DNA of 64,000 bases from Stutzerimonas stutzeri (GCA_002339675.1 DDKB01000015.1:167828-231827), one strand, 5' to 3'. Shown: positions 7,805-18,418, numbered from the stretch's first letter. Made by a program: numbers and translations. Notes: generated by a model from the sequence alone, not told the origin.

Positions 7805-8332
7805 ATGGAGTGGTGGGACATCCTCAGCCGAACGGTCGCGTCGGAGTTTTCCGACATCCCTGACCTGGAGCATGCCCTGCGGGTAGCCGTGCGCCTGCTG
7901 CTGGCGGCGCTGCTGGGCGGCGTTCTCGGCTACGAGCGCGAATACAAGGGCAAGGCGGCCGGGCTGCGGACTCATATGCTGGTGTCCCTCGGCGCCGCGC
8001 TGTTCGTACTCGTGCCGCTGGAGGCGGGAATGCCCATCGAAGACCTGTCTCGCGTGATGCAGGGCATCATCACCGGCATTGGCTTCCTCGGCGCGGGGAC
8101 TATCCTCAAGGGTGACTCGCTGCAGGACGTCAAAGGCCTGACCACCGCAGCCGGCATCTGGCTGACCGCGGCAATCGGCGTCGCCACCGGCCTGGGCCAC
8201 GAGTCGACTGCAGTGCTGACCACCCTGTTGGCCCTGGTGATCTTCCTGCTGATGCCTGCCCTCGAGCAGCGTGCCGCGCACGGCGCCGCACATACCCACA
8301 AGAAGGGCCGCGACCAGGACGACGCGCCCTGA
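7805..8332 (+). CDS. MgtC/SapB family inner-membrane protein
   Basis: 175 residues with four to five membrane helices and the family core LLGGVLGYEREYKGKAAGLRTHMLVSLGAALF, which includes the conserved Arg-Glu-rich loop, followed by GIGFLGAGTILK and TTAAGIWLTAAIGVATG. The second conserved block is the MgtC signature. It is shorter than Salmonella MgtC and lacks the C-terminal ACT-like domain, as in SapB-type members. Family proteins affect magnesium-limited growth and ATP synthase activity; no magnesium leader is visible here. An AAGGAG site precedes the ATG. Confidence 0.85.
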   Translation: MEWWDILSRTVASEFSDIPDLEHALRVAVRLLLAALLGGVLGYEREYKGKAAGLRTHMLVSLGAALFVLVPLEAGMPIEDLSRVMQGIITGIGFLGAGTILKGDSLQDVKGLTTAAGIWLTAAIGVATGLGHESTAVLTTLLALVIFLLMPALEQRAAHGAAHTHKKGRDQDDAP

Positions 8333-8365
8333 CCCGCGCCACTTCCGCCCGCACAGGAGCAGCCC

Positions 8366-9688
8366 ATGCCAAGCCGCCTCACCCCCTTCGCCCCCTTCGC
8401 CACAGGCGCCCTCATGCTCACTCTGGCCGGCTGCGGCGACGTCGCCAGCCTCCCCGTGCAGGCCGGCTACGGGCCCGACCCCGTGCTACCCGACCCGCAA
8501 CGCTCGCTGATTCCGACGGTCAACATCGCGCAGGCGACCGGTTGGCCGGAGGGCCGGACCCCGCAAGCGGCGCCGGGCTTGCAGGTGCGCGCCTTCGCCA
8601 GCGGCCTGGAACATCCGCGCTGGCTCCATGTGCTGCCCAACGGCGACGTGCTGGTCGCCGAAACCGATGCGCCGGCCAAGCCGGAGGACGGCGGCGGCCT
8701 GCGCGGCTGGATCATGAAGAAAGTCATGGCCCGGGCCGGCTCAGGCGGCAAGAGTGCCGACCGCATCACCCTGCTGCGCGACGCGGACGGCGATGGCGTG
8801 CCGGAACAGCGCTCGATCCTGCTCGACGGCCTCCATTCCCCGTTCGGCATGGCGCTGGTCGGTGACCGGCTCTACGTGGCCAACACCGATGCACTGCTGC
8901 GCTTCCCCTACACGAAAGGCGTAACCCGCATCGATGCGGAGGGTGAGAAGGTGGTCGACCTGCCCGCCGGGCCGATCAATCACCACTGGACCAAGAACGT
9001 CATCGCCAGCCCCGACGGATCACGGCTGTACGTCACCAGCGGCTCGAACAGCAACGTTGCCGAGAACGGCATGCAAGCGGAGCACAACCGCGCAGCCATT
9101 CTCGCGGTCGACCCGCAGGATAAAACGCTGCGGCTGTTCGCCTCCGGCCTGCGCAACCCCAACGGCCTGGCCTGGCAGCCGGACAGCGGCGAGCTGTGGA
9201 CCACGGTGAATGAACGCGACGAGATCGGCAGCGACCTGGTGCCCGACTACATGACGTCGGTACAGGACGGCGGTTTCTACGGCTGGCCCTACAGCTACTA
9301 CGGCCAGCACGTCGACGAGCGGGTCGAACCGCCGCGTCCGGACCTGGTGGCCAGGGCCCTGGTACCGGACTACGCCCTCGGCGCACATACCGCTTCGCTG
9401 GGACTGGCCTTCTATGAAGGCCAGCTGCTGCCCGAACGTTATCGCCATGGCGCCTTCGTCGGCCAACACGGCTCCTGGAACCGCAAGCCGCGCAGTGGTT
9501 ACAAAGTGGTCTTCGTGCCCTTCGCCAACGGCAAGCCCGACGGGGCGGCAGAAGACATCCTCACCGGCTTTCTCAACGAGCAGGAGGAGGCCATGGGCCG
9601 GCCCGTCGGCGTCGCGGTGGACCGGTCAGGTGCGCTGCTGGTGGCCGATGATGTCGGCGGCGTGCTCTGGCGGGTGACCCCCGACTAG
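8366..9688 (+). CDS. PQQ-dependent sugar dehydrogenase-like lipoprotein (sorbosone dehydrogenase family)
   Basis: 440 residues. The signal peptide ends in the lipobox LAGC (cysteine about residue 23), so the mature protein should be lipid-anchored. The rest is a six-bladed beta-propeller of the GDH-B/YliI type, with the landmarks LEHPRWLHVLPNGDVLVAETDA, SPFGMALVGDRLYVANTD, HHWTKNVIASPDGSRLYVT, GLRNPNGLAWQPDSGELWTTVNERDEIG and VGQHGSWNRKPRSGY. Such enzymes oxidise aldose sugars with PQQ in the periplasm, but the substrate cannot be assigned. The gene ends at a palindromic terminator (9762). Confidence 0.85.
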   Translation: MPSRLTPFAPFATGALMLTLAGCGDVASLPVQAGYGPDPVLPDPQRSLIPTVNIAQATGWPEGRTPQAAPGLQVRAFASGLEHPRWLHVLPNGDVLVAETDAPAKPEDGGGLRGWIMKKVMARAGSGGKSADRITLLRDADGDGVPEQRSILLDGLHSPFGMALVGDRLYVANTDALLRFPYTKGVTRIDAEGEKVVDLPAGPINHHWTKNVIASPDGSRLYVTSGSNSNVAENGMQAEHNRAAILAVDPQDKTLRLFASGLRNPNGLAWQPDSGELWTTVNERDEIGSDLVPDYMTSVQDGGFYGWPYSYYGQHVDERVEPPRPDLVARALVPDYALGAHTASLGLAFYEGQLLPERYRHGAFVGQHGSWNRKPRSGYKVVFVPFANGKPDGAAEDILTGFLNEQEEAMGRPVGVAVDRSGALLVADDVGGVLWRVTPD

Positions 9689-9761
9689 GGCGAATCGACA
9701 CGCACCGGCGGTCCGCCCAGGGTCGCCTTGTGCCGCCCGACCGCCCATAGCCACACGACAC

Positions 9762-9779
9762 GCGCCGTACGGCGCTTTT
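9762..9779 (+). terminator. Palindromic terminator after the PQQ dehydrogenase gene
   Basis: GCGCCG-TA-CGGCGC followed by TTTT, 73 nt after the stop codon. Confidence 0.6.
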
Positions 9780-9805
9780 GTAGACGCGAGCTTGCTCGCG
9801 GAGCT
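9779..9805. repeat. Single Pseudomonas-type REP element
   Basis: TGTAGACGCGAGCTTGCTCG core with the stem CGCGAG-CTTG-CTCGCG (9785-9800). It resembles the common Pseudomonas TGTAGGAGCGAGCTTGCTCG REP family and sits directly behind a terminator, a usual REP location. No second inverted copy forms a REPIN here. Confidence 0.6.
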
Positions 9806-9940
9806 GGCCACATAGACGCACGCCCGCGGATCACCAGCGGCAGAACCAAGCGGAGACAGGACGTAACTGCCAGTTACCAAAGGGACCATTTGCCGGCAAG
9901 CGCGCCACAGGCCTCGCCCTTCCCGATAACGCCCGTCCCG

Positions 9941-10648
9941 TCAGAGGATCACGGGCAGGCGATGGGATAAGCGGATTTCGTCGGAAGACAACGCCACGCC
10001 ATAAGCCAGGACCTCGACACCGGCCGCCACTGCATCAGCCAGGGCGCGGGCGTAAGCCGGGTCGATCTCGCTCGCGGGGCGCACCGCCTCGACGCCCGTG
10101 AGGTTGACGCAGTAGAGCTGCACGGCGCGCACACCCTCACGCGCCAGCGCGGCCAGCTCACGCAGATGCCGCGCGCCGCGCGTGGTCACCGCATCGGGAA
10201 ATGCGGCTACGGCGGTATCGCCAAAACCAAGGGTGACACTCTTCACCTCGACGAAGGCGGGGCCTGCCGGGTAATCAAGACGGAAATCCACTCGGCTGTT
10301 CTCGACGCCATAGGCCACCTCGCGCCTGAGCGCGGTGAAACCCGACAGCTCTTCGATCACGCCGGCCTGCAGCGCCTCCTCCACCAGGCGGTTGGCACGC
10401 GCCGTGTTGACGCAGGCCAGGCGGCCCTGAGGCGTTTCCACCAGCTCCCAGGTTCCCGGCAGCTTGCGCTTGGGGTCGCTGTTGCGCTGGAACCAGACGC
10501 GTGCATTCTCGCCCATGCAATTGAGCATCGAACCGGTATTGGGGCAATGGATGCACAGCGCCTCGCCACTGTCGCTGACGATATCGGCGAGAAAGCGCTT
10601 GTAGCGCCGTACGAGCCGGCCCCGTTCCAGTGGCGTGGTGAAGCGCAT
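9941..10648 (-). CDS. sfsA: SfsA family DNA/RNA-associated protein
   Basis: 235 residues, full length for SfsA. It begins MRFTTPLERGRLVRRYKRFL and carries the conserved blocks HCPNTGSM, GTWELVETPQGRLACVNTARAN, NSRVDFRLDYP and FVEVKSVTLG; the last looks like a PD-(D/E)xK-type nuclease core. E. coli SfsA was named for sugar fermentation stimulation and binds DNA, but its biochemical function is unsettled. The start codon is 1 nt from the aminotransferase stop upstream, so the two are co-transcribed. Confidence 0.92.
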   Translation of the reverse strand: MRFTTPLERGRLVRRYKRFLADIVSDSGEALCIHCPNTGSMLNCMGENARVWFQRNSDPKRKLPGTWELVETPQGRLACVNTARANRLVEEALQAGVIEELSGFTALRREVAYGVENSRVDFRLDYPAGPAFVEVKSVTLGFGDTAVAAFPDAVTTRGARHLRELAALAREGVRAVQLYCVNLTGVEAVRPASEIDPAYARALADAVAAGVEVLAYGVALSSDEIRLSHRLPVIL

Positions 10649-11820
10649 CAGGCCTGCCAGCTCTGCAGGCCGCGGGCAATGCGCTCGACCGCCTGCTCCA
10701 GCCTCGGCAGGTCCTGGGTGTAGGCGAAGCGCACATGATGCCCGGCCTGGTAGCGGCCGAAATCGAGCCCCGGCGTGATGGCGACGAACTCGGTCTCCAG
10801 CATGTGCTGGCAGAACCCGTAGGCATCGCCGCCAAATGCCGAGATGTCGGCGTACAGGTAGAAGGCCCCCTGCGGCTCGACGGCGATGCCAAAGCCCAGT
10901 TCGCGCAGTGCCGGCAGCAGGAAGTCCCGGCGCCGAGCGAACTGGGCACGGCGCGCCTCGAGAATGTCCAGGGTGGCCGGCTCGAAGCAGGCCAGGGCGG
11001 CATGCTGGGCCATGGTCGGCGCGCTGATGTAGAGGTTCTGCGCCAGCTTTTCCAGCTCCGGTACGGCCGCCGGCGGCGCCACCAGCCAGCCGAGACGCCA
11101 GCCGGTCATGCCGAAGTACTTGGAAAAGCTGTTGAGCACGAAGGCCTCGTCATCGACCTCGAGCACGCTGGCGGCGTCGGTGCCATAGGTCAGGCCGTGG
11201 TAGATCTCGTCGACCACCAGATGGCCGCCGCGGGACTTCAGCGCCGCCGAGAGGCCGCCCAGTTCGTCACGGTCGAGCAGCGTCCCGGTCGGGTTGGCCG
11301 GCGAGGCCACCAGCGCACCGACGCTGTCGCCGTCCCAGTACCGTTCGACCAGCTGTGGCGTGAGCTGGTAGCGCACGTCCGGCCCGACCGGGACCAGTTG
11401 CGCCGCACCCTCGATCAGGCGCAGGAAGTGCCGGTTGCACGGATAGCCCGGATCGGCCAGCAGCCAGTGCTTGCCCGGATCGACCAGCAGGCTGCTGGCC
11501 AGCAGCAGCGCGCCGGAACCGCCGGGAGTAATCAGCACCCGCTCGGGGTCAATAGACAGTTGATAGCGCGCGGCATAGAACCCGGCGATGGCTTCACGCA
11601 GCTGCGGCAGCCCGCGGGCGGCGGTATAGCGCGTATGGCCTGCGGCCAGGGCGGCCTGCCCGGCCGCGATGATGGGCTCGGCGGTGGTGAAATCCGGCTC
11701 GCCGATCTCCAGATGAATCACGTCACGGCCCAGCGCCTGCAATTCGTTGGCCCGAGCCAGCAGCGCCATGACGTGAAAGGGTTCGATTGCACGGCTACGT
11801 GCGCTGTATGACGAGGTCAT
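10648..11820 (-). CDS. Class I/II PLP-dependent aminotransferase (aspartate aminotransferase fold)
   Basis: 390 residues from the ATG at 11820; the reading frame upstream has no family similarity. Landmarks are IHLEIGEPDF, the cofactor-binding ARGLPQLREAIA, SPANPTGTLL, VDEIYHGLTYG, and the Schiff-base lysine in NSFSKYFGMTGWRLGW. It matches the aminotransferase located next to dksA in other pseudomonads, which is often annotated only generically. The substrate cannot be read from sequence. It overlaps sfsA by one base. Confidence 0.88.
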   Translation of the reverse strand: MTSSYSARSRAIEPFHVMALLARANELQALGRDVIHLEIGEPDFTTAEPIIAAGQAALAAGHTRYTAARGLPQLREAIAGFYAARYQLSIDPERVLITPGGSGALLLASSLLVDPGKHWLLADPGYPCNRHFLRLIEGAAQLVPVGPDVRYQLTPQLVERYWDGDSVGALVASPANPTGTLLDRDELGGLSAALKSRGGHLVVDEIYHGLTYGTDAASVLEVDDEAFVLNSFSKYFGMTGWRLGWLVAPPAAVPELEKLAQNLYISAPTMAQHAALACFEPATLDILEARRAQFARRRDFLLPALRELGFGIAVEPQGAFYLYADISAFGGDAYGFCQHMLETEFVAITPGLDFGRYQAGHHVRFAYTQDLPRLEQAVERIARGLQSWQA

Positions 11821-12012
11821 CTGACCGCCCTGAAGAGTACAAAACGTGAATTCTACCGAAGGTCCCCCTGACACCGCAGCCACCGTGATATTCGGGAGTA
11901 GCGCACCCCGATACGATCTGGTAAGTTCGCCCGCTTGCAGCCGCAGGGCCGGCACGGGCCGGCAGAGGGACTCATTATCCTGCGCAATGGACATAGCGAG
12001 AGGCGTTCATCC

Positions 12013-12456
12013 ATGCCCATTACCAAAACGACACCCAGCAACCAACTGATTCGCGCCTTCGTGCCCTATAAGGAGTCCAAGGGTGAGGAGTACATGAGCG
12101 ACGACATGCGCGCTCATTTCACCGGCATCCTCAACAAGTGGAAGCTGGAGCTGATGGAAGAAGTCGATCGCACCGTGCACCACATGCAGGACGAGGCGGC
12201 CAACTTCCCCGATCCGGCCGACCGCGCCAGCCAGGAAGAAGAGTTCAGCCTGGAACTGCGCGCCCGCGATCGCGAGCGCAAGCTGATCAAGAAGATCGAC
12301 GAGACGCTGCAGCTGATCGAAGACAACGAATACGGCTGGTGCGACTCCTGCGGTGTCGAGATCGGCATCCGTCGCCTCGAAGCCCGCCCCACCGCCACGC
12401 TGTGCATCGACTGCAAGACGCTGGCGGAGATCAAGGAAAAGCAGATCGGTTCCTGA
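12013..12456 (+). CDS. dksA: RNA polymerase-binding transcription factor DksA
   Basis: 147 residues. An N-terminal coiled coil (about 35-110) carries the acidic tip DPADRASQEEEF, and the C-terminal four-cysteine zinc finger (CDSCGVEIGIRRLEARP ... CIDC) is intact, so this is the classic zinc DksA and not the cysteine-poor DksA2. It works with ppGpp in the secondary channel of RNA polymerase to repress rRNA and activate amino-acid promoters. The start at 12013 matches the family start MPITKTTPSNQL. gluQ follows, as in E. coli and Pseudomonas. Confidence 0.97.
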   Translation: MPITKTTPSNQLIRAFVPYKESKGEEYMSDDMRAHFTGILNKWKLELMEEVDRTVHHMQDEAANFPDPADRASQEEEFSLELRARDRERKLIKKIDETLQLIEDNEYGWCDSCGVEIGIRRLEARPTATLCIDCKTLAEIKEKQIGS

Positions 12457-12546
12457 TCCCGAACGGGGCGCTTCGGCGCCCCGCTTCATTTCCATCTGCC
12501 GCTGCCGAATCGCCCGCCTCGCCATCCCCTTCCGAGCCGGTCCGTC

Positions 12547-13449
12547 ATGCCCCCTTCTATTCCCGCATCGCCTGCCTACGTCGGTCGCTTCGCCCCGACA
12601 CCCAGTGGCTACCTGCACTTCGGCTCGCTGATCGCCGCCCTCGCTTCCTACCTCGACGCCCGTGCCGCTGGCGGTCGCTGGCTGCTGCGCATGGAAGACC
12701 TCGACCCGCCACGCGAGATGCCCGGCGCGCAGGACGCCATCGTGCGCGCCCTGGAAGCCTACGGCTTCGAGTGGGACGGACCGATGCAGCGTCAGAGCGG
12801 ACGGCTCGCGGTCTACAACGCGGTGATCGAACAGCTGCGCGAGGACGGCCACGCCTATGCCTGCACCTGTTCGCGCAAGCAGCTGCAGCCATTCGCCGGC
12901 CTTTACCCGGGCTTCTGCCGCGAGGCCGCACACCCCAGCGCGGATGCCGCCATACGCCTGCGCGTGCCGGATAGGGCCTTCGCCTTCGTCGACCGGGTGC
13001 AAGGAGCGTTCGAGCAGCACCTGGCCCGCGAGGTGGGCGACTTCGTGATTCGTCGCCGCGACGGGCTGATCGCCTACCAACTCGCCGTGGTGCTCGACGA
13101 TGCCTGGCAGGGTGTTACCGACATCGTGCGCGGCGCCGACCTGCTGGATTCAACGCCGCGCCAGCTCTACCTGCAAGCGCTGCTCGGCCTGCCGCAGCCG
13201 CGCTACCTGCATGTGCCGCTGATCATCCAGCCCGACGGCCACAAATTGGGCAAGCGTTACCGTTCGCCCCCGCTGGAACCCGCCGAGGCCACGCCACTGC
13301 TGCTGCGCGCCCTGCGCGCCCTCGGCCAGCCCACCCCGGAGGAACTGACCGAGGCGCTGCCCGCCGAGGTGTTGCGCTGGGCGATCCCGCGCTGGCAGGC
13401 CGAGCGCATCCCGCGCTGCAGGACGTTGGCCGAGGCGCAGTTGCGCTAG
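12547..13449 (+). CDS. gluQ: Glutamyl-Q tRNA(Asp) synthetase
   Basis: 300 residues, a GluRS-like catalytic core with no anticodon-binding domain, which glutamylates queuosine-34 of tRNA(Asp). The HIGH-type motif is PTPSGYLHFGS; zinc-binding cysteines are in CTCSRKQL and YPGFC. The KMSKS-equivalent reads HKLGKRYRSPP, so the usual second serine is glycine; the family tolerates variation here but this is worth noting. It is the established neighbour of dksA. An ATG with little ribosome-binding sequence starts the frame 90 nt after dksA. Confidence 0.95.
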   Translation: MPPSIPASPAYVGRFAPTPSGYLHFGSLIAALASYLDARAAGGRWLLRMEDLDPPREMPGAQDAIVRALEAYGFEWDGPMQRQSGRLAVYNAVIEQLREDGHAYACTCSRKQLQPFAGLYPGFCREAAHPSADAAIRLRVPDRAFAFVDRVQGAFEQHLAREVGDFVIRRRDGLIAYQLAVVLDDAWQGVTDIVRGADLLDSTPRQLYLQALLGLPQPRYLHVPLIIQPDGHKLGKRYRSPPLEPAEATPLLLRALRALGQPTPEELTEALPAEVLRWAIPRWQAERIPRCRTLAEAQLR

Positions 13450-13511
13450 AGCGGGAAGCAGGAAACTGAATACGCCAGCATGCAGCCGCCGGGCACGTGG
13501 CAGGCCGCTCA

Positions 13512-13550
13512 GCCCTGATCGGGCGCCAGGGCTGCTAGCATCAGGGCTTT
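13512..13550 (+). terminator. Candidate terminator after gluQ
   Basis: Stem GCCCTGAT / ATCAGGGC with a 20-nt loop, followed by TTT. The large loop makes it weak. Confidence 0.4.
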
Positions 13551-13586
13551 GTGCTTGAAGCTTGTGGCCTGCAGCTTGCCGCTTCC
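13551..13586 (+). repeat. Degenerate AGCTTG-rich repeat upstream of cbrX
   Basis: Reiterated words GCTTGAAGCTTGTGG, CTGCAGCTTG and CCGCTTCC. Related sequence occurs in the gaps at 35190-35240, 37005-37065 and 54908-54985. It looks like a low-complexity intergenic family, not coding sequence. Confidence 0.4.
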
Positions 13587-13622
13587 TTTACCATCGCCTC
13601 CACTTTCGACACGAGTTCCAGC

Positions 13623-13799
13623 ATGTACATCTACCGACTGGTGCTGCTCCTGGTCGTGGGGATCTATCTGTTCTCCCCGGCGATCATGGACTGGTGGATC
13701 GACCCCAACGGCGCCTGGTACCGGCCCTACCTGTTGTGGCTGATCCTCATCGTGGTGACTTTCATCCTCCAGAGCCAGCGCGATGCCGACGAGCTTTAG
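13623..13799 (+). CDS. cbrX: Small membrane protein CbrX upstream of CbrA
   Basis: 58 residues beginning MYIYRLVLLLVVGIYLFSP, with two hydrophobic helices separated by the loop DWWIDPNGAWYRP. The longer frame from 13551 would start inside repeat sequence and lacks a ribosome-binding site, so the ATG at 13623 is chosen. Its end overlaps the cbrA start by 17 nt, which implies coupled translation. A small ORF at this position is conserved in pseudomonads and I recall the name cbrX for it. Its biochemical function is not known to me; control of CbrA synthesis or membrane insertion is inference. Confidence 0.75.
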   Translation: MYIYRLVLLLVVGIYLFSPAIMDWWIDPNGAWYRPYLLWLILIVVTFILQSQRDADEL

Positions 13800-16737
13800 C
13801 CTCAGCCACCTGATCCTCATCAGCGTCGCCTACCTGCTGCTGCTGTTCGGGGTCGCCTGGGTCAGCGAGCGCGGGCTGATCCCGCGCTGGGTGATTCGCC
13901 ATCCGCTGACCTATACCCTGTCGCTGGGCGTCTACGCCAGCGCCTGGGCCTTCTATGGCACCGTCGGGCTGGCCTACCAGTACGGCTACGGTTTTCTTGC
14001 CACCTATCTGGGCGTATGCGGCGCGTTCCTGCTGGCGCCGGTGCTGCTCTATCCGATCCTGCGCATCACCCGCACCTATCAGTTGGCCTCGCTGGCGGAC
14101 CTCTTCGCCTTTCGCTTTCGCAGCACCTGGAGCGGCGCGCTGACCACCGTGGTCATGCTGATCGGCATGCTGCCGCTGCTGGCCCTGCAGATTCAGGCCG
14201 TGGCCGACTCGATCGGTATCCTGACCCTGGAGCCGCTGCAGGAACGCGTGGCCCTGGGCTACTGCGTGATGATCATGCTGTTCACCATTCTCTTCGGCGC
14301 CCGGCACATCGCGACCCGGGAAAAGCACGAGGGACTGGTGTTCGCCATCGCCTTCGAGTCGGTGGTCAAGCTGGTCACCTTTGGCGGCGTCGGCCTGTAT
14401 GCCCTGTACGCCGTGTTCGGCGGCCCGCATCAGCTGGAGATCTGGCTGCTGCAGAACCAGTCGGCGCTGCAGGCGCTGCATACGCCGCTGCAGGAAGGAC
14501 CCTGGCGGACCCTGCTGCTGGTGTTCTTCGCCTCGGCCATCGTCATGCCGCACATGTACCACATGACCTTTACCGAGAACCTCAATCCGCGCGCACTGGT
14601 CAGCGCCAGCTGGGGCCTGCCGCTGTACCTGCTGCTGATGAGCCTGGCAGTGCCGTTGATCCTCTGGGCCGGCCTGAAACTCGGCGTCAGCACCAACCCG
14701 GAATACTTCACCCTCGGCCTGGGCCTGACCGCCCACAGCGAGGCCCTCACGCTGCTGGCCTTTGTCGGCGGGCTGTCGGCCTCCAGCGGGCTGATCATCG
14801 TCAGCACCCTGGCGCTGTCGGGGATGGCGCTCAACCATCTGGTGCTGCCGCTCTACCAGCCGCCTACCGAAGGCAACATCTACCGCTGGCTGAAATGGAC
14901 CCGGCGCAGCCTGATCCTGGCGATCATCATGGCCGGCTACGGCTTCTACCTGATGCTGGGCGCCGAACAGGACCTGTCAAACCTGGGCATCGTCGCCTTT
15001 GTCGCGACCCTGCAGTTCCTGCCCGGTGTGCTCTCGGTGCTGTACTGGCCGACCGCCAACCGTCGCGGCTACATCGTCGGCCTGCTGGCCGGCATCGCCG
15101 TGTGGGTGGTGACGATGCTGATGCCGCTGGTGGGCAACCTCGACGGCTTCTATATCCCACTGTTCAATGTTGTCTACGTGCTCGACGACACCAGCTGGCA
15201 CCTGGCGGCGATCGCTTCGCTGGCGGTCAACGTGCTGGCCTTCTCACTGGTCTCGATCTTCACCGAGACCAGTCCCGAGGAGCAGGCCGCCGCCGAAGCC
15301 TGCGCGGTGGAAAACGTGCGCCGGCCACAGCGGCGCGAACTGGCCGCCGCCTCGCCACAGGAGTTCGCCACCCAGCTGGCCAAGCCGCTCGGCGCCAAGA
15401 CCGCACAGCGCGAGGTGGAACAGGCCCTGCGCGACCTGCAGCTGCCCTTCGATGAACACCGCCCCTACGCGCTGCGCCGCCTGCGCGATCGTATCGAGGC
15501 GAACCTCTCGGGGCTGATGGGGCCGAGCGTGGCCCAGGATATCGTCGAGAACTTTCTTTCCTACAAGCATGGCGCGGACGGCTACGTCACCGAGGACATC
15601 CACTTCATCGAGAGCCGCCTGGAGGACTACCACTCGCGCCTGACCGGCCTGGCCGCCGAACTCGATGCGCTGCGCCGCTACCATCGTCAGACCCTGCAGG
15701 AATTGCCGATGGGGGTTTGCTCGCTGGCCAAGGACCAGGAAATCCTGATGTGGAACCGGGCACTCGAGGAACTCACCGAGATCCCAGCCCTGCAGGTGGT
15801 CGGCTCGCGCCTGTCGACCATCGCCGAACCCTGGCAGAGCCTGTTGGCAGACTTCATCCAGCAGAACAACCAGCACCTGCACAAGCGCCGCCTGCAGCTG
15901 GACGGGCACAGCCGCTGCCTGAACTTGCACAAGGCGGCCATCGCCGAGCCCTTGGCCCCGGGCAGCAGCGGCCTGGTGCTGCTGATCGAAGACCTCACCG
16001 AAACCCAGCAGCTCGAGGACCGCCTGGTCCACTCCGAGCGCCTGGCCAGCATTGGCCGGCTGGCGGCCGGCGTGGCGCACGAGATCGGCAACCCCATCAC
16101 CGGCATCGCCTGCCTGGCGCAGAACCTGCGCGAGGAACGCGAGACCGACGAGGAGATCGCCGAGATCAGCAACCAGATCGTCGAGCAGACCAAGCGGGTG
16201 TCGCGCATCGTCCAGTCGCTGATGAGCTTTGCCCATGCCGGCGGCCGCCAGCACGACCTCTACCCGGTCAGCCTGGCCGAGGTCACCCAGGACGCGATCG
16301 CCCTGCTGTCGCTCAACCGACGCGGCACCGAGGTGCATTTCTTCAATCTCTGCGATCCGGCGCACCTGGCCGAGGGCGACCCGCAGCGCTTGGCCCAGGT
16401 GCTGATCAACCTGCTGTCCAACGCCCGCGATGCTTCCGAGCCCGGCGGCGCGATCCGGGTGCGCAGCGAGCAGGCCGAGCAGACCGTGTACCTGATCGTG
16501 GAGGACGAAGGCAGCGGTATCCCGCAGGCGATCCAGGACCGCCTGTTCGAGCCGTTCTTCACCACCAAGGACCCCGGCGAAGGCACCGGCCTGGGCCTCG
16601 CGCTGGTCTATTCGATCGTGGAAGAGCATTATGGCCAGATCAACATCGACAGCCCGGCAGACCCGACAACCCAGCGCGGAACCCGGTTCCGCATTACCCT
16701 GCCACGGCATGTCGAGGCGACTGGTGCCAGCCAATGA
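13783..16737 (+). CDS. cbrA: Sensor histidine kinase CbrA
   Basis: 984 residues. The N-terminal half is a sodium/solute symporter (SLC5-like) domain with about 13 membrane helices, then a STAC-like linker, a PAS domain (about 630-740), HisKA with H766 in AAGVAHEIGNPITG and a GHKL ATPase domain (NLLSNARDASEPGGAI, EDEGSGIP, GEGTGLGLALVYSIV). CbrA phosphorylates CbrB to activate CrcZ and use of poor carbon and nitrogen sources such as histidine. It can transport as well as sense in some pseudomonads. It overlaps cbrX, and cbrB follows after 192 bp with no obvious terminator. Confidence 0.97.
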   Translation: MPTSFSLSHLILISVAYLLLLFGVAWVSERGLIPRWVIRHPLTYTLSLGVYASAWAFYGTVGLAYQYGYGFLATYLGVCGAFLLAPVLLYPILRITRTYQLASLADLFAFRFRSTWSGALTTVVMLIGMLPLLALQIQAVADSIGILTLEPLQERVALGYCVMIMLFTILFGARHIATREKHEGLVFAIAFESVVKLVTFGGVGLYALYAVFGGPHQLEIWLLQNQSALQALHTPLQEGPWRTLLLVFFASAIVMPHMYHMTFTENLNPRALVSASWGLPLYLLLMSLAVPLILWAGLKLGVSTNPEYFTLGLGLTAHSEALTLLAFVGGLSASSGLIIVSTLALSGMALNHLVLPLYQPPTEGNIYRWLKWTRRSLILAIIMAGYGFYLMLGAEQDLSNLGIVAFVATLQFLPGVLSVLYWPTANRRGYIVGLLAGIAVWVVTMLMPLVGNLDGFYIPLFNVVYVLDDTSWHLAAIASLAVNVLAFSLVSIFTETSPEEQAAAEACAVENVRRPQRRELAAASPQEFATQLAKPLGAKTAQREVEQALRDLQLPFDEHRPYALRRLRDRIEANLSGLMGPSVAQDIVENFLSYKHGADGYVTEDIHFIESRLEDYHSRLTGLAAELDALRRYHRQTLQELPMGVCSLAKDQEILMWNRALEELTEIPALQVVGSRLSTIAEPWQSLLADFIQQNNQHLHKRRLQLDGHSRCLNLHKAAIAEPLAPGSSGLVLLIEDLTETQQLEDRLVHSERLASIGRLAAGVAHEIGNPITGIACLAQNLREERETDEEIAEISNQIVEQTKRVSRIVQSLMSFAHAGGRQHDLYPVSLAEVTQDAIALLSLNRRGTEVHFFNLCDPAHLAEGDPQRLAQVLINLLSNARDASEPGGAIRVRSEQAEQTVYLIVEDEGSGIPQAIQDRLFEPFFTTKDPGEGTGLGLALVYSIVEEHYGQINIDSPADPTTQRGTRFRITLPRHVEATGASQ

Positions 16738-16929
16738 CCCGGCCTCGCTGCCGCGCATCGGCCCACAGCCTGGGCTGGCGCAGGTGTCAGCCGTGCAGCC
16801 TGCACGCTGGTTCGTCGGGCCCCATGGCACCACCCACGCCGCATCGAGGCGGCTTCGCACGGGTCACTGCGAGCACGCCGCCTGGCGTCCGCAGCCTGTA
16901 GCCGCCCTCAGAACGTCGAGAGAGTACTG

Positions 16930-18348
<1,419 letters not shown>

Positions 18349-18383
18349 CGGGTTGTTACCGGTACGGAACATGCCGTAACAGA

Positions 18384-18418
18384 AACCGGGTTCATCGGTA
18401 ACGAGGACCCGGTTTTTT
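18384..18418 (+). terminator. Terminator after cbrB
   Basis: Stem AACCGGGT / ACCCGGTT with a 15-nt loop, then a run of six T. It separates cbrB from the crcZ promoter. Confidence 0.75.
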
